Below, piece after piece: positions 30,901 through 40,373 of a stretch of 64,000 bases of DNA. Within the stretch, counting starts at the first letter, position 1, and each line of letters starts with the position of its first letter. Made by a program: the position numbers and the translations under genes. The stretch comes from Tritrichomonas foetus (lineage: Eukaryota; Parabasalia; Tritrichomonadida; Tritrichomonadidae): the NCBI GenBank assembly GCA_001839685.1, contig MLAK01000723.1:2766-66765 (forward strand). The letters are read 5' to 3'. The notes under the pieces were generated by a model that ran no database searches, was not told the DNA's origin, and worked only from the letters and a program-made list of their open reading frames with translations.

Positions 30901-31519
30901 TAATTCTTGGTTTATCTGATTCACTAATTGTGTTTTCTATATAAAATTGTGAACGATATGTTTTTCCTATTAATATATTACTAATTTCAGAAAAAGTTGG
31001 CTTTTTTCCAGAATTGAGTTCATTTTCTACTGTTGTGAACAAAAGAGTCTGAAATGAAACGTTTTGATCAAAATGAAAGAAGTAATGTGATTTTGGTGAA
31101 AACCTTACGAATTCTGAAATTCTGATATTTTTTCCAAAAAATGATGTATTTGGGATTAAATCAATTGGAAATATTTTTTGCATATTGACGTTGTTTAATT
31201 GTATGTAAATTCCATTGTAATCAGCCAACCACATTCCGTTTAGATTTTCGTAAAACTCGTCAATTGGTAATGATGATTGATATGATAATATTCGGAAAAG
31301 ATATGACATTGCACTATTTATATTTGAAAAAACGACTGAATTTTCACGTGGGTAATTAAAGCGTTGTTTCTTAACAGCGAGTAAATTAGCAACCGATGTA
31401 AGAGTTGGGAAAATCAAGCGATTTGAATTAAGTTTCTGAATTTGCGTCTGTTTTTTTTGTGGATTTTGAGCTTCTCCATTATCTTGCCCTTCTTTTTCCT
31501 GAGGTGAATCCTCGCTCAT
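27983..31519 (-). CDS. Large Ser/Lys-rich protein with repeated alpha-helical modules, unknown
   Basis: 1178 residues. Residues about 1-770 carry several loosely similar helical segments that each end with a hydrophobic-I-x-x-H/N-P pattern: KIIQENPIFYKYF, KKIIFKHPLIIIKD, FLFIKNSPYFHFQN and SICIVHPKVFYYI. They read like degenerate winged-helix repeats, but this is a guess. Between them is a Lys-rich acidic linker (about 510-590). Residues about 800-1060 are low-complexity Ser/Lys/Asn/Asp. The C-terminal 100 residues are ordered again (RMVKMPPNPIDHIREVKKFG and beyond). No signal peptide or membrane segment. Lys-rich runs such as KRKKSKKKSKKAQKTKKKR suggest a nuclear protein. The ATG at 31519 is the first in frame. 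Confidence 0.7.
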   Translation of the reverse strand: MSEDSPQEKEGQDNGEAQNPQKKQTQIQKLNSNRLIFPTLTSVANLLAVKKQRFNYPRENSVVFSNINSAMSYLFRILSYQSSLPIDEFYENLNGMWLADYNGIYIQLNNVNMQKIFPIDLIPNTSFFGKNIRISEFVRFSPKSHYFFHFDQNVSFQTLLFTTVENELNSGKKPTFSEISNILIGKTYRSQFYIENTISESDKPRINFYLSNCPILEIEEKEKISSIKLPEKPSQFSEDKKHNDIEKRMEFLYKSIFSADPLSKGLTIDEIENCINHSIQREEIDKIIQENPIFYKYFNFYGIKPNLPFVPNFYGNLNEQSNGQSNEQLNQPSNSGLKKNSFRVFLKPSQKTLLVRILSILYKIKTPISISDICEQLKDKEFYYHKRFSTVTEQTYDKIKKIIFKHPLIIIKDEDTVYPVPLDNEIDFLGGLYMNAFENSKAGDKSLMRVQVSNNKTVFLSMAEPEQRPDYIDNALYQTDNVKFTSKSYYNVKNENAFHVNDEEGNDKRKKSKKKSKKAQKTKKKRLYSSSADEDSHEQKLKKYKNSKQDDYSEETEESDETTDKKEKVSKKVKNFRYDLCPSSLHKGGLFSGEVDHNYCDIKDTDKVPSFYRPKDMSEDEYLCYLAIYDQCGFKEYTPKYFYARPIARYLQGETINGYQIKDNDESARIIFLFIKNSPYFHFQNCRFTIVPQYEETDDETSVFSTFSEMLYSTIRELHQTLNITKPTITIPQVADAMRGKKYYSKVMKSILVFGEDRERYKQAIISICIVHPKVFYYINQDQTFGMKEYCTDYSPEEHEKRRASSKSAKSTEKTSKVSENPTENESPVPKQKSTKTKSSTKSKDKENKHENPKESDQEFNKSASKHSPKISKQNNKQTNKETNKQSNNKLDKQMKEFGKKQSSRSKKSGGVLSNESISRSDSITKESNRKTLISLFENSEDSNTDEENYSSSSSSSSTSSSSSTDSDIEESIQIVDFKAKKSNKKDIISTHSRNKKKQSPKPKSIQLNQRQNNDINCDYGDSDIESDIPTPNDNFENDNQTKTKSKTTSTNSSINSNEKQVLNDDFSPWGQPPLRMVKMPPNPIDHIREVKKFGVNDEGNEFEPPSPEYINDASDDLAKRLAAIKKTSMFVDSDFLLDEQVAELREKFGKGQSSEDFIDLVFFNLGQNAAIEIEQSK

Positions 31520-31661
31520 ATTGAAAATCTCCCAAATTTCCTAGGTGAAAATCGAAGGTGAATTTCTTTTATGAAAAAGTTCATATTTCCATCAAAAGAT
31601 GTCATGATGAGAGAAATTTGGCCTTTTAGTGGGGAAATATAAACGGCCACCGATCTCCAAA

Positions 31662-33086
31662 ATGCTAGGAGCAAGGAAGGCTCATGAAAGAAATAAAAAG
31701 AACAATATAATAACAATATTCCTAAATAGCCTGATTGTATTCATGGCATTTTTTAATGTTTTTATATTCTTCTTAAATCGAAAATATTATTTCAATTTAT
31801 CACAGAATTCACAAGGCTACATTAAAACATTCCGCAGGAAATTCGTATCAAAAGAAAACTCGAATGTCAAATCGAATCCAATTGCCGATGAATATCGCAG
31901 CGCTTTCACAGATACTTTCACTCCCGCCGAATTACAGGAAGCCATCAAAGGCCTTCATTTGCCAACCTGGTCACGACGATATGTAAACTGCAACAGCCCA
32001 AAAAGTGAAGTCACATGCCCACAAATTGTTCATGCATGGAGAATATTAAATGGTTGGGCCGAATCTCAAAAAGAAGGCTTTTCAAAACACGACCATTTCA
32101 TTATGCAGCATCTTTATGATGGCGTAGGAAACAGAATGTCAACTGATATGGCAACATTTGTGATTGCATTAATGGACAATCGAACCTATACAGTTGAAGC
32201 AAAACATCCTTCGCGTGACCCGCGGAACTCATTTGGCCAAGCTTTTGATTTTCATCCAGCTGTTACTTACAGGCATGGAAACAACTCTGAAGTTAATCAA
32301 TACTACGATAAGCATATTTCATCAGCATATAATATACAAACCTTTGATTACTGGTATCGTTATGACTACCCAACTGTTTTCAAAAATCACAAACTCATTT
32401 ATGTCAATTATCTACTTTTTGCAACCATGCCATATATTCACCATCAACTTGGCCAATTTTGTATTGAGCACTTTGGAATTCATGCTGCTTATTTCATTTG
32501 CAATTTCTTGATGTATATTCCTGATATTGCAATGAATCAAGCCACCAAAGTTGTTGAATCTGTCCCTAAAAATGTTCGATTATTTGGTGTTCATCTCCGT
32601 TTTCAAGAACCTGGTCATTTCTTCTCTTACAATGTGTCAACAACAATAAAATCAGTTGAAGGCTTTTTGAAAGATCGACACAATGCAAAGCCGACCATTT
32701 TCGCACTTGCGACTGATTCTGCCCAGATGGAGAAAGATTTCAAAACACTATTTCCTGATACAATTTCAACCAACGCGTTAAGAATACCTGATGCTGACCA
32801 TTTGACAGCACTCTATGATATTGCACTCCTAGAATACTGCGAAGATCTGCTTTTGACTTACAGATCAACATTTTCATGTATTGTTATGGCTCGAACAGCA
32901 AAGAATGCATATTTCGTAGAGAAAGAATCGCCTGGTGTATTTGATATCTCAAATTCACAAGCATCCATGATTTCGATGATCTATCATCAATTTGATGTCA
33001 ATGATTGGCAAACTTGTCGCAGATTCTTTCTCACAGAAAACGGGGAAGAAACTTTCCGCCACTATTTCTCACATTTCCTTTTATAA
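31662..33086 (+). CDS. Type II membrane glycosyltransferase, fucosyltransferase-like
   Basis: 474 residues. The N-terminus is a short basic tail (MLGARKAHERNKKNN), a signal-anchor helix (IITIFLNSLIVFMAFFNVFI) and a luminal domain, as in Golgi glycosyltransferases. Signatures of the GT-B fucosyltransferase group (GT37/GT23-like): DGVGNRMSTDMATFVIALMD near the start (the family's D-G-x-G-N-R), LFGVHLRFQEPG (R in the donor site), FALATDS, then an Ala-Leu-Tyr-Asp-Ile helix and LLLTYRSTFSCIVMARTA near the end (compare the GT37 S/T-S-x-x-S-T-F-G block). It probably transfers fucose or a related sugar; donor and acceptor are unknown. The frame is open above 31662 without an ATG. The tail gives extra Cys residues for disulfides. 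Confidence 0.6.
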   Translation: MLGARKAHERNKKNNIITIFLNSLIVFMAFFNVFIFFLNRKYYFNLSQNSQGYIKTFRRKFVSKENSNVKSNPIADEYRSAFTDTFTPAELQEAIKGLHLPTWSRRYVNCNSPKSEVTCPQIVHAWRILNGWAESQKEGFSKHDHFIMQHLYDGVGNRMSTDMATFVIALMDNRTYTVEAKHPSRDPRNSFGQAFDFHPAVTYRHGNNSEVNQYYDKHISSAYNIQTFDYWYRYDYPTVFKNHKLIYVNYLLFATMPYIHHQLGQFCIEHFGIHAAYFICNFLMYIPDIAMNQATKVVESVPKNVRLFGVHLRFQEPGHFFSYNVSTTIKSVEGFLKDRHNAKPTIFALATDSAQMEKDFKTLFPDTISTNALRIPDADHLTALYDIALLEYCEDLLLTYRSTFSCIVMARTAKNAYFVEKESPGVFDISNSQASMISMIYHQFDVNDWQTCRRFFLTENGEETFRHYFSHFLL

Positions 33087-33371
33087 ATGTAATTACTTCG
33101 ATTAAACTATCATACTATCTGCAATTATTTTTCATGAATCTTTCAATTTTATTTGTTTCATTAATTTATTCCATTTGTTTCTTCATTTTCTTGATTTGTT
33201 TGTTTTCTTTATTTTTTTTCAATTTTTGATTCCTTAAATGAATAATCTCTTTTCAAGAAAGAATTCTCTTTAAACCAAAAAAGCAGATCGAATGAAAAAA
33301 CATTTTATTATAAAAAACCAAAATTCCGCTCCCCAAAATACAAAAACACTGATGAAGAGAAAAGAAAAAAA
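33087..33371. other. Short convergent intergenic region
   Basis: 285 bases between two convergent stops; T-rich then A-rich, with nothing recognised. Confidence 0.5.
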
Positions 33372-34424
33372 TCATTGCTGCCTCCAACCAAAGAAGAAAA
33401 TTGGTCTTGGTTCCGGCAAAACAACCTTTTCCTTTCTAGCTCTGATTTGGCGCTCGTTTCCTCTCTGAAATCTTGCTGCACTGTGGTTGAGGAAGACGCT
33501 GGGAAGCGGTTTGTGGATGGCTGCGGCCTCATCCCAATCAAACACGCTGTCATACACATAGCCTTTTTTCAGGAAGAGTGATGTGAAAATCTGTCTAAAC
33601 CAGTGATATTTTGGCTCTTCGTCAAATCTCAGTCTTCGAATTACTTCGATGAGGATTTTGAATTCTTTTGGCATTCCTTGACACAAAACTTCTGGCTGTG
33701 TTTGAATTTTCATTTGCGTGATTTTTTCATTTCTTTCTTCAGGTGACTTCACCTTCAAGCCCTGCCAGGGCAGGGATCCACGCATGAATCTAATCAGCAT
33801 GTAAGCAACGCTTTCTAGATCGTCTCGTCGGCTCTGCTGGTCACCCAAATGCGTGTTAATGCTGACATAATAAGCCGTTCCGATCAGTCCGTTATTATTC
33901 GTATACATCATATGCTCGTGGGTTCTTGGATCGATATAGGTTGTTGATACTCCGAAATCGATGAGGAAGACTTTGTTGTGTAAAGCGCCGCGTCCCACCA
34001 AAAAATTCTGAGGTTTGATATCTCGATGTAATATTCCGCATTGATGAACGTATTCCATAATTCGTAGGACTTGATCGGCGATCATCAGCACGGTCTTAAG
34101 CGAAAACTTCTTACCGCAACGTCTGAACATGAATTCCAAAGAGGGACCCATTTGATCCATTGCCAAAACTCGACTTTTTCCATAGTCAAAGAGCCCGTAA
34201 ACTTTTGGGATTCCATCCATTCCTTCGAGCGTTTTGTACACTTTATATTCGTTTGGAAGCTGTGGCGCGGTATCGTTTGTTTCGAATTTGAGTGCAACGA
34301 TTTGTTGCGTTTGAAGGTCTTCTGCTTCATAAACATCACCAAAACTTCCTCCGCCTAAGTGCTTGCGTATCGTGTAGCGGTTAATGATGCATTTTCCAAT
34401 AAGATCAGATGTTGCAGAAGTCAT
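33372..34424 (-). CDS. Casein kinase 1 family protein kinase
   Basis: 350 residues and a textbook CK1. Glycine loop LGGGSFGDVYEA, VALKFE (lysine), HRDIKPQNFLVG, DFGVSTTY, the CK1-specific GTAYYVSINTHLGDQQSRRDDLESVAYML and the downstream LPWQGLK. The kinase domain spans about residues 15-290. The tail of about 50 residues is basic with no lipidation motif. It differs from the kinase at 3320 in keeping every canonical CK1 motif. The first ATG in frame is at 34424, preceded by TCATCATT and AAAAAGTGCC (34437-34444 on the other strand). Codon third positions are noticeably richer in G/C than in neighbours, suggesting high expression. Confidence 0.93.
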   Translation of the reverse strand: MTSATSDLIGKCIINRYTIRKHLGGGSFGDVYEAEDLQTQQIVALKFETNDTAPQLPNEYKVYKTLEGMDGIPKVYGLFDYGKSRVLAMDQMGPSLEFMFRRCGKKFSLKTVLMIADQVLRIMEYVHQCGILHRDIKPQNFLVGRGALHNKVFLIDFGVSTTYIDPRTHEHMMYTNNNGLIGTAYYVSINTHLGDQQSRRDDLESVAYMLIRFMRGSLPWQGLKVKSPEERNEKITQMKIQTQPEVLCQGMPKEFKILIEVIRRLRFDEEPKYHWFRQIFTSLFLKKGYVYDSVFDWDEAAAIHKPLPSVFLNHSAARFQRGNERQIRARKEKVVLPEPRPIFFFGWRQQ

Positions 34425-35127
34425 TTCTAACTGTGGCACTTTTTAATGATGATACGTTATTCCATTCTCAATATTGAATAAGCTTTTATTGATGATTTTC
34501 AATACTTTTCTCAAGGATAATTCATTCTTTTTTGTGAGAGTTATTTGAAAAAAAAAATGAATGTTCAATCACGAAAATAGAATTTTTGAATTCAAATCCA
34601 GAAAAAATTATTTTATCTATTTAAAAGATAATCTTTTCAATTGACATAGAGTTTATTGTGAAAAAATCCGGAAATATATCGTTATATTTCGAATTAATAC
34701 AATTATTACTTCTATATTTGTATACTATTACTATTTGTTACAATTAATAGATTTTAAAATTATCAATAATATGAAATAATATGAGTATATGACTCAATTA
34801 GTATTCGTTCAATTCTGTTAAAAATATGAATCATCAATAAAACATGTTTTTCTATACATTTTTGGCTAGTGATGGGCCTTGTGAATAGGAAATGACTCAA
34901 TGATGTAGGATAAAAGAAATGAATAATTGGAAAATGTTCTAAAAAATCAATTCGCAGAAAGAAATTTTATTTATGATATAAATTTCTAGTTTTCTAATTT
35001 AATCCAAACAATTTTATAATTAATTCATTTTTTTGTTTCATTCATTCTTTTGTTTCATTCATTCTTGTTGTTTCATTTATTCTTTTGTCTCATTCATTCT
35101 TGTGTTTCATTCATTTTTTTGTTTCAT
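34425..35127. other. Intergenic; 17-bp minisatellite at its right end
   Basis: About 600 bases of AT-rich sequence without a gene, then the tandem array described at 35023-35150. Confidence 0.5.
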
Positions 35128-35150
35128 TCATTCTTTTATTTCATTTGATT
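35023..35150. repeat. 17-bp tandem array (TTCATTCATTCTTTTGT), about 7 copies
   Basis: Imperfect copies of a 17-base unit run from about 35023 to 35150. The array overlaps the last codons and stop of the KATNIP-like gene on the minus strand: its C-terminal SNEIKE-stop is encoded by a repeat unit. Confidence 0.8.
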
Positions 35151-36699
35151 CACATGATTGATCATTTAAAGAACGTGTTGTTGGAGGATCTTTAATTTCT
35201 TTGTACTCCTTCCATATTTCCTTTTCAGCAAGCCAAATGTCTGTAACAAAATCTACGATTTTTGTAGTCATTCCTTTTGCCTTTTTGAAGCATCCATTCC
35301 ATACATTCAAGCCATCAATTGTTATTCTTGCTTTTTTAACACCAATATCATAATCTTCACCATTATAGTTCCAGACTCGAATCATAACTATTTTTTCGGG
35401 ATGAGCAAAAGTGACAATAAGTTTGACAATATCGTCAATATGATATTTTTCGGCAATCCACATTTCTTTCTCGTCAATTGTCCTTCTTTTATCTTTTAAA
35501 ATTCGATAAGGTGAGAAAATACTCGTGGCTCCCTTTACCGTGACTGTCCTTATTTCAGATATTGGAATTTCACATCCATTGATTCCAAAAAATTGAATAC
35601 AATTTAAACCAATTCTCTTATCGTGTATTGTGAAATTACTAATCATATCAATTTCGAGTTTAGTTGTTGAGGGTATTGGCAAAACACCAAAATTGTCGGT
35701 GCTGTCTTTATTTTCGTTAAAAAACAATTTACTTAAAGAAAGCTTGGGATGAATTTGATCTGTTTCAATCAAAATTGCAGCATTTACACCAAACTGGCAT
35801 GGAACCTCGCCTTTGTAAATTGTTTTATCATTAAATAAAACTTTGAAGTCTTTTAATTGTGTTGCAGGTTCAAGTTTTCCATTCCAAATCCTCACAAATT
35901 CAGGAGGGCGGTCTGTAATAAGTGAAAAAACAATTGATAGTGGCTCGTCGTCATATGAAACTTCATTCAATAAAGATTTATAATTTTCATGATTTTCTAT
36001 TTTTCCGTCAAATACAAAATTATTTTTATATCCTTTATTCAACTTGTTAAATATATTTTGGCTAACGTAATCATTTTTGAAATTGACTAATTCCAATTGT
36101 GATTTAGATTGAAGCTTACGAAGTTGTTGATTGAATGGAAACGACCAGCAGTCTTTCTGAACTTTTACTAATGTTTTATTACATAACTTTTGGAGGTGGT
36201 TTAAATTTTCTGGTGTATTCAATAATTTATTTCCAAATGAAACTCGAACATTCGAAACAGGAATTCTATCACCAGTCAAAAAGTCAACTTCTGAGCATGT
36301 AATTGTGTTGGAATTTCCCCAATTTGAGATGAATTGAATCGTAATTTGCAAATCAAATTCTGCTGCCGGCATCGAGCGAGGAACATGGCTAACGGCTCTT
36401 AAACGAGATAATTTCTTTTCATATGATCTTTTCTCGCGGCGAGACGCATTCGAATATGCACGACTGAGTTTTTTCGAACTTTGGAGAACGGTTTGGTTTT
36501 GAGTAGTTAGATAATTAAATGTTGATCCAGCATTTGAACATGAATTGACAATCGGATTTATTGTTGTATTCGTGTTGGAATTTATTTGTCGACCATTGGT
36601 AGAATTGAGTTCTCCTGTGCGATGAAGTGAAGAAATATTAGTCGAGTTGATTATTTTTCGTGTGGGTGAGCCATCAGGAACAGGAAATCTTATTTTCAT
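35128..36699 (-). CDS. KATNIP-like (DUF4457) protein
   Basis: 523 residues. The N-terminal 120 residues are Asn/Ser/Thr-rich. The rest matches the DUF4457 region of KATNIP (katanin-interacting protein, KIAA0556), a ciliary base/microtubule protein: LQITIQFISNWGNSNTITCS opens the first unit; RPPEFVRIWNGKLEPATQLK and LFNDKTIYKGEV follow; then IGLNCIQFFGINGCEIPISEI, MWIAEKYHIDDIVKLIVTFA, VMIRVWNYNGE and ITIDGLNVWNGCF. The repeated R-I/V-W-N-Y/G-N/K and G-x-V/I-x-x-F-x-G-x blocks are the hallmark. Human KATNIP is far longer with several copies; this protein has about two. It is paralogous to the gene starting at 63619. ATG 36699 is preceded by TCACTTCATT. The 3' end lies in a tandem array. Confidence 0.75.
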   Translation of the reverse strand: MKIRFPVPDGSPTRKIINSTNISSLHRTGELNSTNGRQINSNTNTTINPIVNSCSNAGSTFNYLTTQNQTVLQSSKKLSRAYSNASRREKRSYEKKLSRLRAVSHVPRSMPAAEFDLQITIQFISNWGNSNTITCSEVDFLTGDRIPVSNVRVSFGNKLLNTPENLNHLQKLCNKTLVKVQKDCWSFPFNQQLRKLQSKSQLELVNFKNDYVSQNIFNKLNKGYKNNFVFDGKIENHENYKSLLNEVSYDDEPLSIVFSLITDRPPEFVRIWNGKLEPATQLKDFKVLFNDKTIYKGEVPCQFGVNAAILIETDQIHPKLSLSKLFFNENKDSTDNFGVLPIPSTTKLEIDMISNFTIHDKRIGLNCIQFFGINGCEIPISEIRTVTVKGATSIFSPYRILKDKRRTIDEKEMWIAEKYHIDDIVKLIVTFAHPEKIVMIRVWNYNGEDYDIGVKKARITIDGLNVWNGCFKKAKGMTTKIVDFVTDIWLAEKEIWKEYKEIKDPPTTRSLNDQSCESNEIKE

Positions 36700-37802
36700 C
36701 CTGATGAAGTCTTCAATGAAGTGAATATTGATTTTTCTGTGTATAAAAAGGTTTGAAAGAACTTTTCAAGGGAATTGAAAAATTTACTCAATTTTGATGA
36801 ACTTTTTATGAAGTGATTCATTTCGGTATAGAAATTTGGATATTCTTGTTATAGAAAATCACCAATAGTTGAATATATAAAATTTATAAATTTTATACTG
36901 TAACTCAATCTATATAAATTCGGAATATGAATTCAATGTTAATCAGTCATCATGAACTTCACATAATAATCATAACATCACATATAAATGCGTATTTTGC
37001 AGTGAAAACATGAGGAAAGTCAGATTATTTTTCCACAGAATAATTTGAAAAGAAAAAATAAGAAAATATTTATAAAATATATTGTGTTTTATTTGAGATC
37101 ATCGCTAAAAATATTATGTGTATATATTTATATACATATTATGGATAAAAAACCAAAATAGTCCAATTTATACTAGTATTATCCAATATAATAACATTTT
37201 TAATTTCAATGTATTCAACTTTGGAAAATCAGATGATTGTATTGAATCGTTTTCGAATTCACAGGTGATGATATGGTTGAGGCATTCATTCTTCAATCAT
37301 TCAATATATTTTTGAATTGAAACTTTCATCACATTGTCAATAATTTCTGTCCGAACAAATAATGTTTCAAACTGATATCAAATTAAACAACTAACTGATG
37401 CTTGGTCACATAATATATAATCATGTTTTTATATTCATAATTCAGTTTCTTATTCATCTTTTACAGCCAAAAGTAGATCAATCAAGTCATTTCAATTTTT
37501 TTCAGCTTTCATTAGATTCTTTGAATCACATAATACATAAATTAGCTTCTCAAACATTAATTCACACTTTGTGATATTATATAGAAACTCTCTTGATATA
37601 GATCTATCAATTATTTTATATTAATCCGGATCTGACACATTTGTATATTATTAGATTTTGTTAGAATATCAGAAATTGTGATTCAGAACTCATAAGTGAA
37701 TGATTTAATACTTTATTGGTTCGAATCAGACCGATTTAAGTAACCAAATCGGAAGCTAATATTTAGTTTTTTGTCACTTTTTCACTTTTTTTATATGAAA
37801 TA
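36700..37802. other. 1.1-kb stretch without a gene
   Basis: AT-rich, no credible ORF. Near its right end are a 7-bp hairpin (CCGATTT at 37731-37737, AAATCGG at 37746-37752) and two tandem CACTTTTT motifs (37775-37790), 15-30 bases before the next ATG. Confidence 0.5.
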
Positions 37803-39887
37803 ATGAAGAGTGGTGTTAATCTTCTCAAGATTCGGATTCCACAAGAAAGAAATTTTGTTATTACTCATAATGGCAAAGAACAGTATAGCGTTAATCCTTA
37901 TCAGCTTTCATCATTTTCTCAATGGTTTCGGGAAAAATTCTATGAAGAAAAATTAAATGATCTTTCACACAGAGACAATTTTGATGATAAAATATTTAAA
38001 CATTTTATAGAATTATCACAAGGACAGGAACAAAGCATCGCATTAAGTGATGCCTTTCCACTACTAAGAATTGCTGAGATCTGGAAATGTCCATCTTTAA
38101 AAGTAATTTTACAAAAATTAATAAACGATCAACCAGAAATTGATGTTAAAATTGCACAATTAATTGATAACTATTTTAATGTAAAGAAACTTCCAAAAGC
38201 AAATGCTTACACAGCCGAAGATATTGAAGCCTTCCTCGCATCAAATATGTTTCACTATGTTGAAAAAGTTCTTTTGATGTCTTTTATGCTTCTTGCAAAA
38301 CGTAAAAAATGTGATATGAGAAAAGTTAATGCATTTATTGTGGAGCATTGTGAACTAATTCCTGATGATTCTACTGAAATTTCTCAATATTTAGATGTAC
38401 CTTTACTAACTACATATGAATTGGATTTTCTTTGTAAATGTCCGGGAACAATGATGCTAAAAGTGATTGTTGATGAAAGAAACAGGAGAAATCGAAATAT
38501 AGTGATCACGAAAGTTGCTGAAGAAGAGGAAGAAGAATTAGAAATGGAGAAAAAAGGTCCATTTCTCAAAGTTACACCTCCTTTATATGGAATTTTTGCG
38601 AGCCTTGGTGTAATGTGTGGAGGTGACCCAGTTATCAAAGGAAAAATAAAAATCACTGCATCATCAAATGATCCTTCTGTATTATCAAGGCATGATGATG
38701 ACACTTTAGTTGTCGAAAGTTCTGACCCATATATTCAATTTATATTTCCAACAATGTTTTCAATAACATCCTACGAAATAATGACAACGTCCTCAACTGT
38801 ACTAAATAAGCAATGGTCACTTTTTGGCTCTAATGATTTGAAAAGTTGGGAATTGATTCATACTGTTGATAAAAATAAGAAAATATGTAAGCCAAATTCG
38901 GTTAAACTCATGAAAATAGAGAAGAAAACTCGGGAATTTTGTATTTATAGACTCAAGAAATTAGGGAAAACATTAAAAGTGCCTAAATCAAAGTATTCAA
39001 CTGAGAAAGAAGAATCATTTCCATTGAATATCAAATATTTAGAATTATATAATGATGATGAATACAAAGATGGTGCTACTAAAAAATTAAGTGTAATTGT
39101 AACAACTTCCAATAATTCATTGAATAGAATGGCAAGTCCAAGGCATAAAGCAAGTTGGTTTTCAATGAATCTCCCAAATCAATGGATACAATTTGAATTC
39201 ACAGAAAATGTTTTACGTCCCGATTATTACACTCTTAAAAGTGGAAAGTGCTGGTTTCCTAGATCATGGGAAATATTGGGATCTATGGATGGAGAAAATT
39301 GGTTTTCCCTTGATAAAAAAGAAGATATGATGGAATTAGGTTATAAATTTGCATATAATATGTGGGATACCAATTGCTCTTATGATTGTAGATTCATTCG
39401 AATTGTTCATACTGGAGAAACTCAAGACAAAGTTAAAATATTATGTTTATCGGGTGTTGAATTTTTTGGAAGATTAAGGAAATATCGGCCTGTGAAGAAC
39501 AAGTCAAAGAAAGATCAAGAAAATAATGAAGTATTAAAGCTTTCTGTTTCCAAAGATGAAAATCATAAGTATGAAAATAATGAAAATAATCAATTAAAAG
39601 AAAAGACAAGCAATAATGACTCAATTAATCATGAAAATATGAATTCTAGTTCAAGCTCAAGTTCCAAGTCAAGTCAAGATACAAAAACAAACAAACATTT
39701 TAAAGAAAATAAAAAATTAGACACTAAAGAAAATTTAAACTTAGATTTAGACTCAAGTTCGAGTTCGAGTGAATCTTCCAAATCAAGTAAATCTTCCAAA
39801 TCAAGTAAAAGTTCTAAATCAAGTAAAAGCTCATTTGAAGCAATAGAAGTCGAAGATTTTAGTTCCAGTAATCAAGAAGACAAATGA
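37803..39887 (+). CDS. BTBD9-like protein: degenerate BTB/BACK plus two discoidin-like domains
   Basis: 694 residues. Residues 1-125 look like a degenerate BTB fold (YSVNPYQLSSFSQWFREKFY) and about 130-240 like a BACK-type helical part. Two discoidin/F5/8C-like domains follow: the first contains QWSLFGSNDLKSWELIH (about 335), the second SWEILGSMDGENWFSL (about 490) and ends SGVEFFGRLRKYR. The tail (about 560-694) is Lys/Asn/Ser-rich with repeated SKSSKS. BTB-BACK-two F5/8C is the architecture of BTBD9, a cytosolic protein, so these modules need not be extracellular. The closing EFFG block is the same as in the 2400-residue protein at 6406-13608. ATG 37803 follows TCACT-TTTTCACT. Confidence 0.7.
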   Translation: MKSGVNLLKIRIPQERNFVITHNGKEQYSVNPYQLSSFSQWFREKFYEEKLNDLSHRDNFDDKIFKHFIELSQGQEQSIALSDAFPLLRIAEIWKCPSLKVILQKLINDQPEIDVKIAQLIDNYFNVKKLPKANAYTAEDIEAFLASNMFHYVEKVLLMSFMLLAKRKKCDMRKVNAFIVEHCELIPDDSTEISQYLDVPLLTTYELDFLCKCPGTMMLKVIVDERNRRNRNIVITKVAEEEEEELEMEKKGPFLKVTPPLYGIFASLGVMCGGDPVIKGKIKITASSNDPSVLSRHDDDTLVVESSDPYIQFIFPTMFSITSYEIMTTSSTVLNKQWSLFGSNDLKSWELIHTVDKNKKICKPNSVKLMKIEKKTREFCIYRLKKLGKTLKVPKSKYSTEKEESFPLNIKYLELYNDDEYKDGATKKLSVIVTTSNNSLNRMASPRHKASWFSMNLPNQWIQFEFTENVLRPDYYTLKSGKCWFPRSWEILGSMDGENWFSLDKKEDMMELGYKFAYNMWDTNCSYDCRFIRIVHTGETQDKVKILCLSGVEFFGRLRKYRPVKNKSKKDQENNEVLKLSVSKDENHKYENNENNQLKEKTSNNDSINHENMNSSSSSSSKSSQDTKTNKHFKENKKLDTKENLNLDLDSSSSSSESSKSSKSSKSSKSSKSSKSSFEAIEVEDFSSSNQEDK

Positions 39888-40373
39888 TTCACAAAAAGTG
39901 GTTTATAAACATAAAATTTCGAAAGATAATTCTCAAAATTACTTGGTTTTGATCCTTGATAATCAATTATGACAATGTATTCGGAAAACGTATTCATATG
40001 TATTAGTGCAGAAACACAGTAGTGTTAAAATTTTTGTTTGGTCTTGAGATATCAAATGGTGTTTGTTTAAAATCACTCAATACTAATACCAACTTTTGGT
40101 GATCTTCAAAAATTAAATTCGTATTTTTCATAACTAGCATATCAGCAGTATTGAGTAACGTTTCCTTCCTAAGCCCTGCGATTGCTCTGATCAAATATTG
40201 ATTTATGTATTAAAACAAATTTATTGTAATTTTACCCTAATTATTTTCTAGCAGAATCGGTTTCAGTTATAGTATAGCGATAATTACGAATTATTTATAT
40301 CTGGTTTTTATTTCTTAAAATACAACATATAGCTTGTGTGAGTAAGTGATGTAAAGTAATACACTCAAATTTT
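39888..40373. other. Intergenic; possible coding trace
   Basis: No gene accepted. A minus-strand frame at 40003-40140 from an internal ATG gives 45 residues (MLVMKNTNLIFEDHQKLVLV at the start) of coding-like composition without context; see the rejected list. Confidence 0.4.

Noticed and set aside
37118..37315. 65-codon frame in the 36.7-37.8 kb gap
   Set aside because: Starts at GTG; biased AT-rich composition.
37711..37752. tRNA-like GGTTCGAATC with a nearby 7-bp hairpin
   Set aside because: No T-stem complementarity, no A box, and no cloverleaf can be drawn.
40003..40194. 63-codon minus-strand frame
   Set aside because: Lacks an ATG at the start; the internal ATG leaves 45 residues with no recognisable family or upstream motif.
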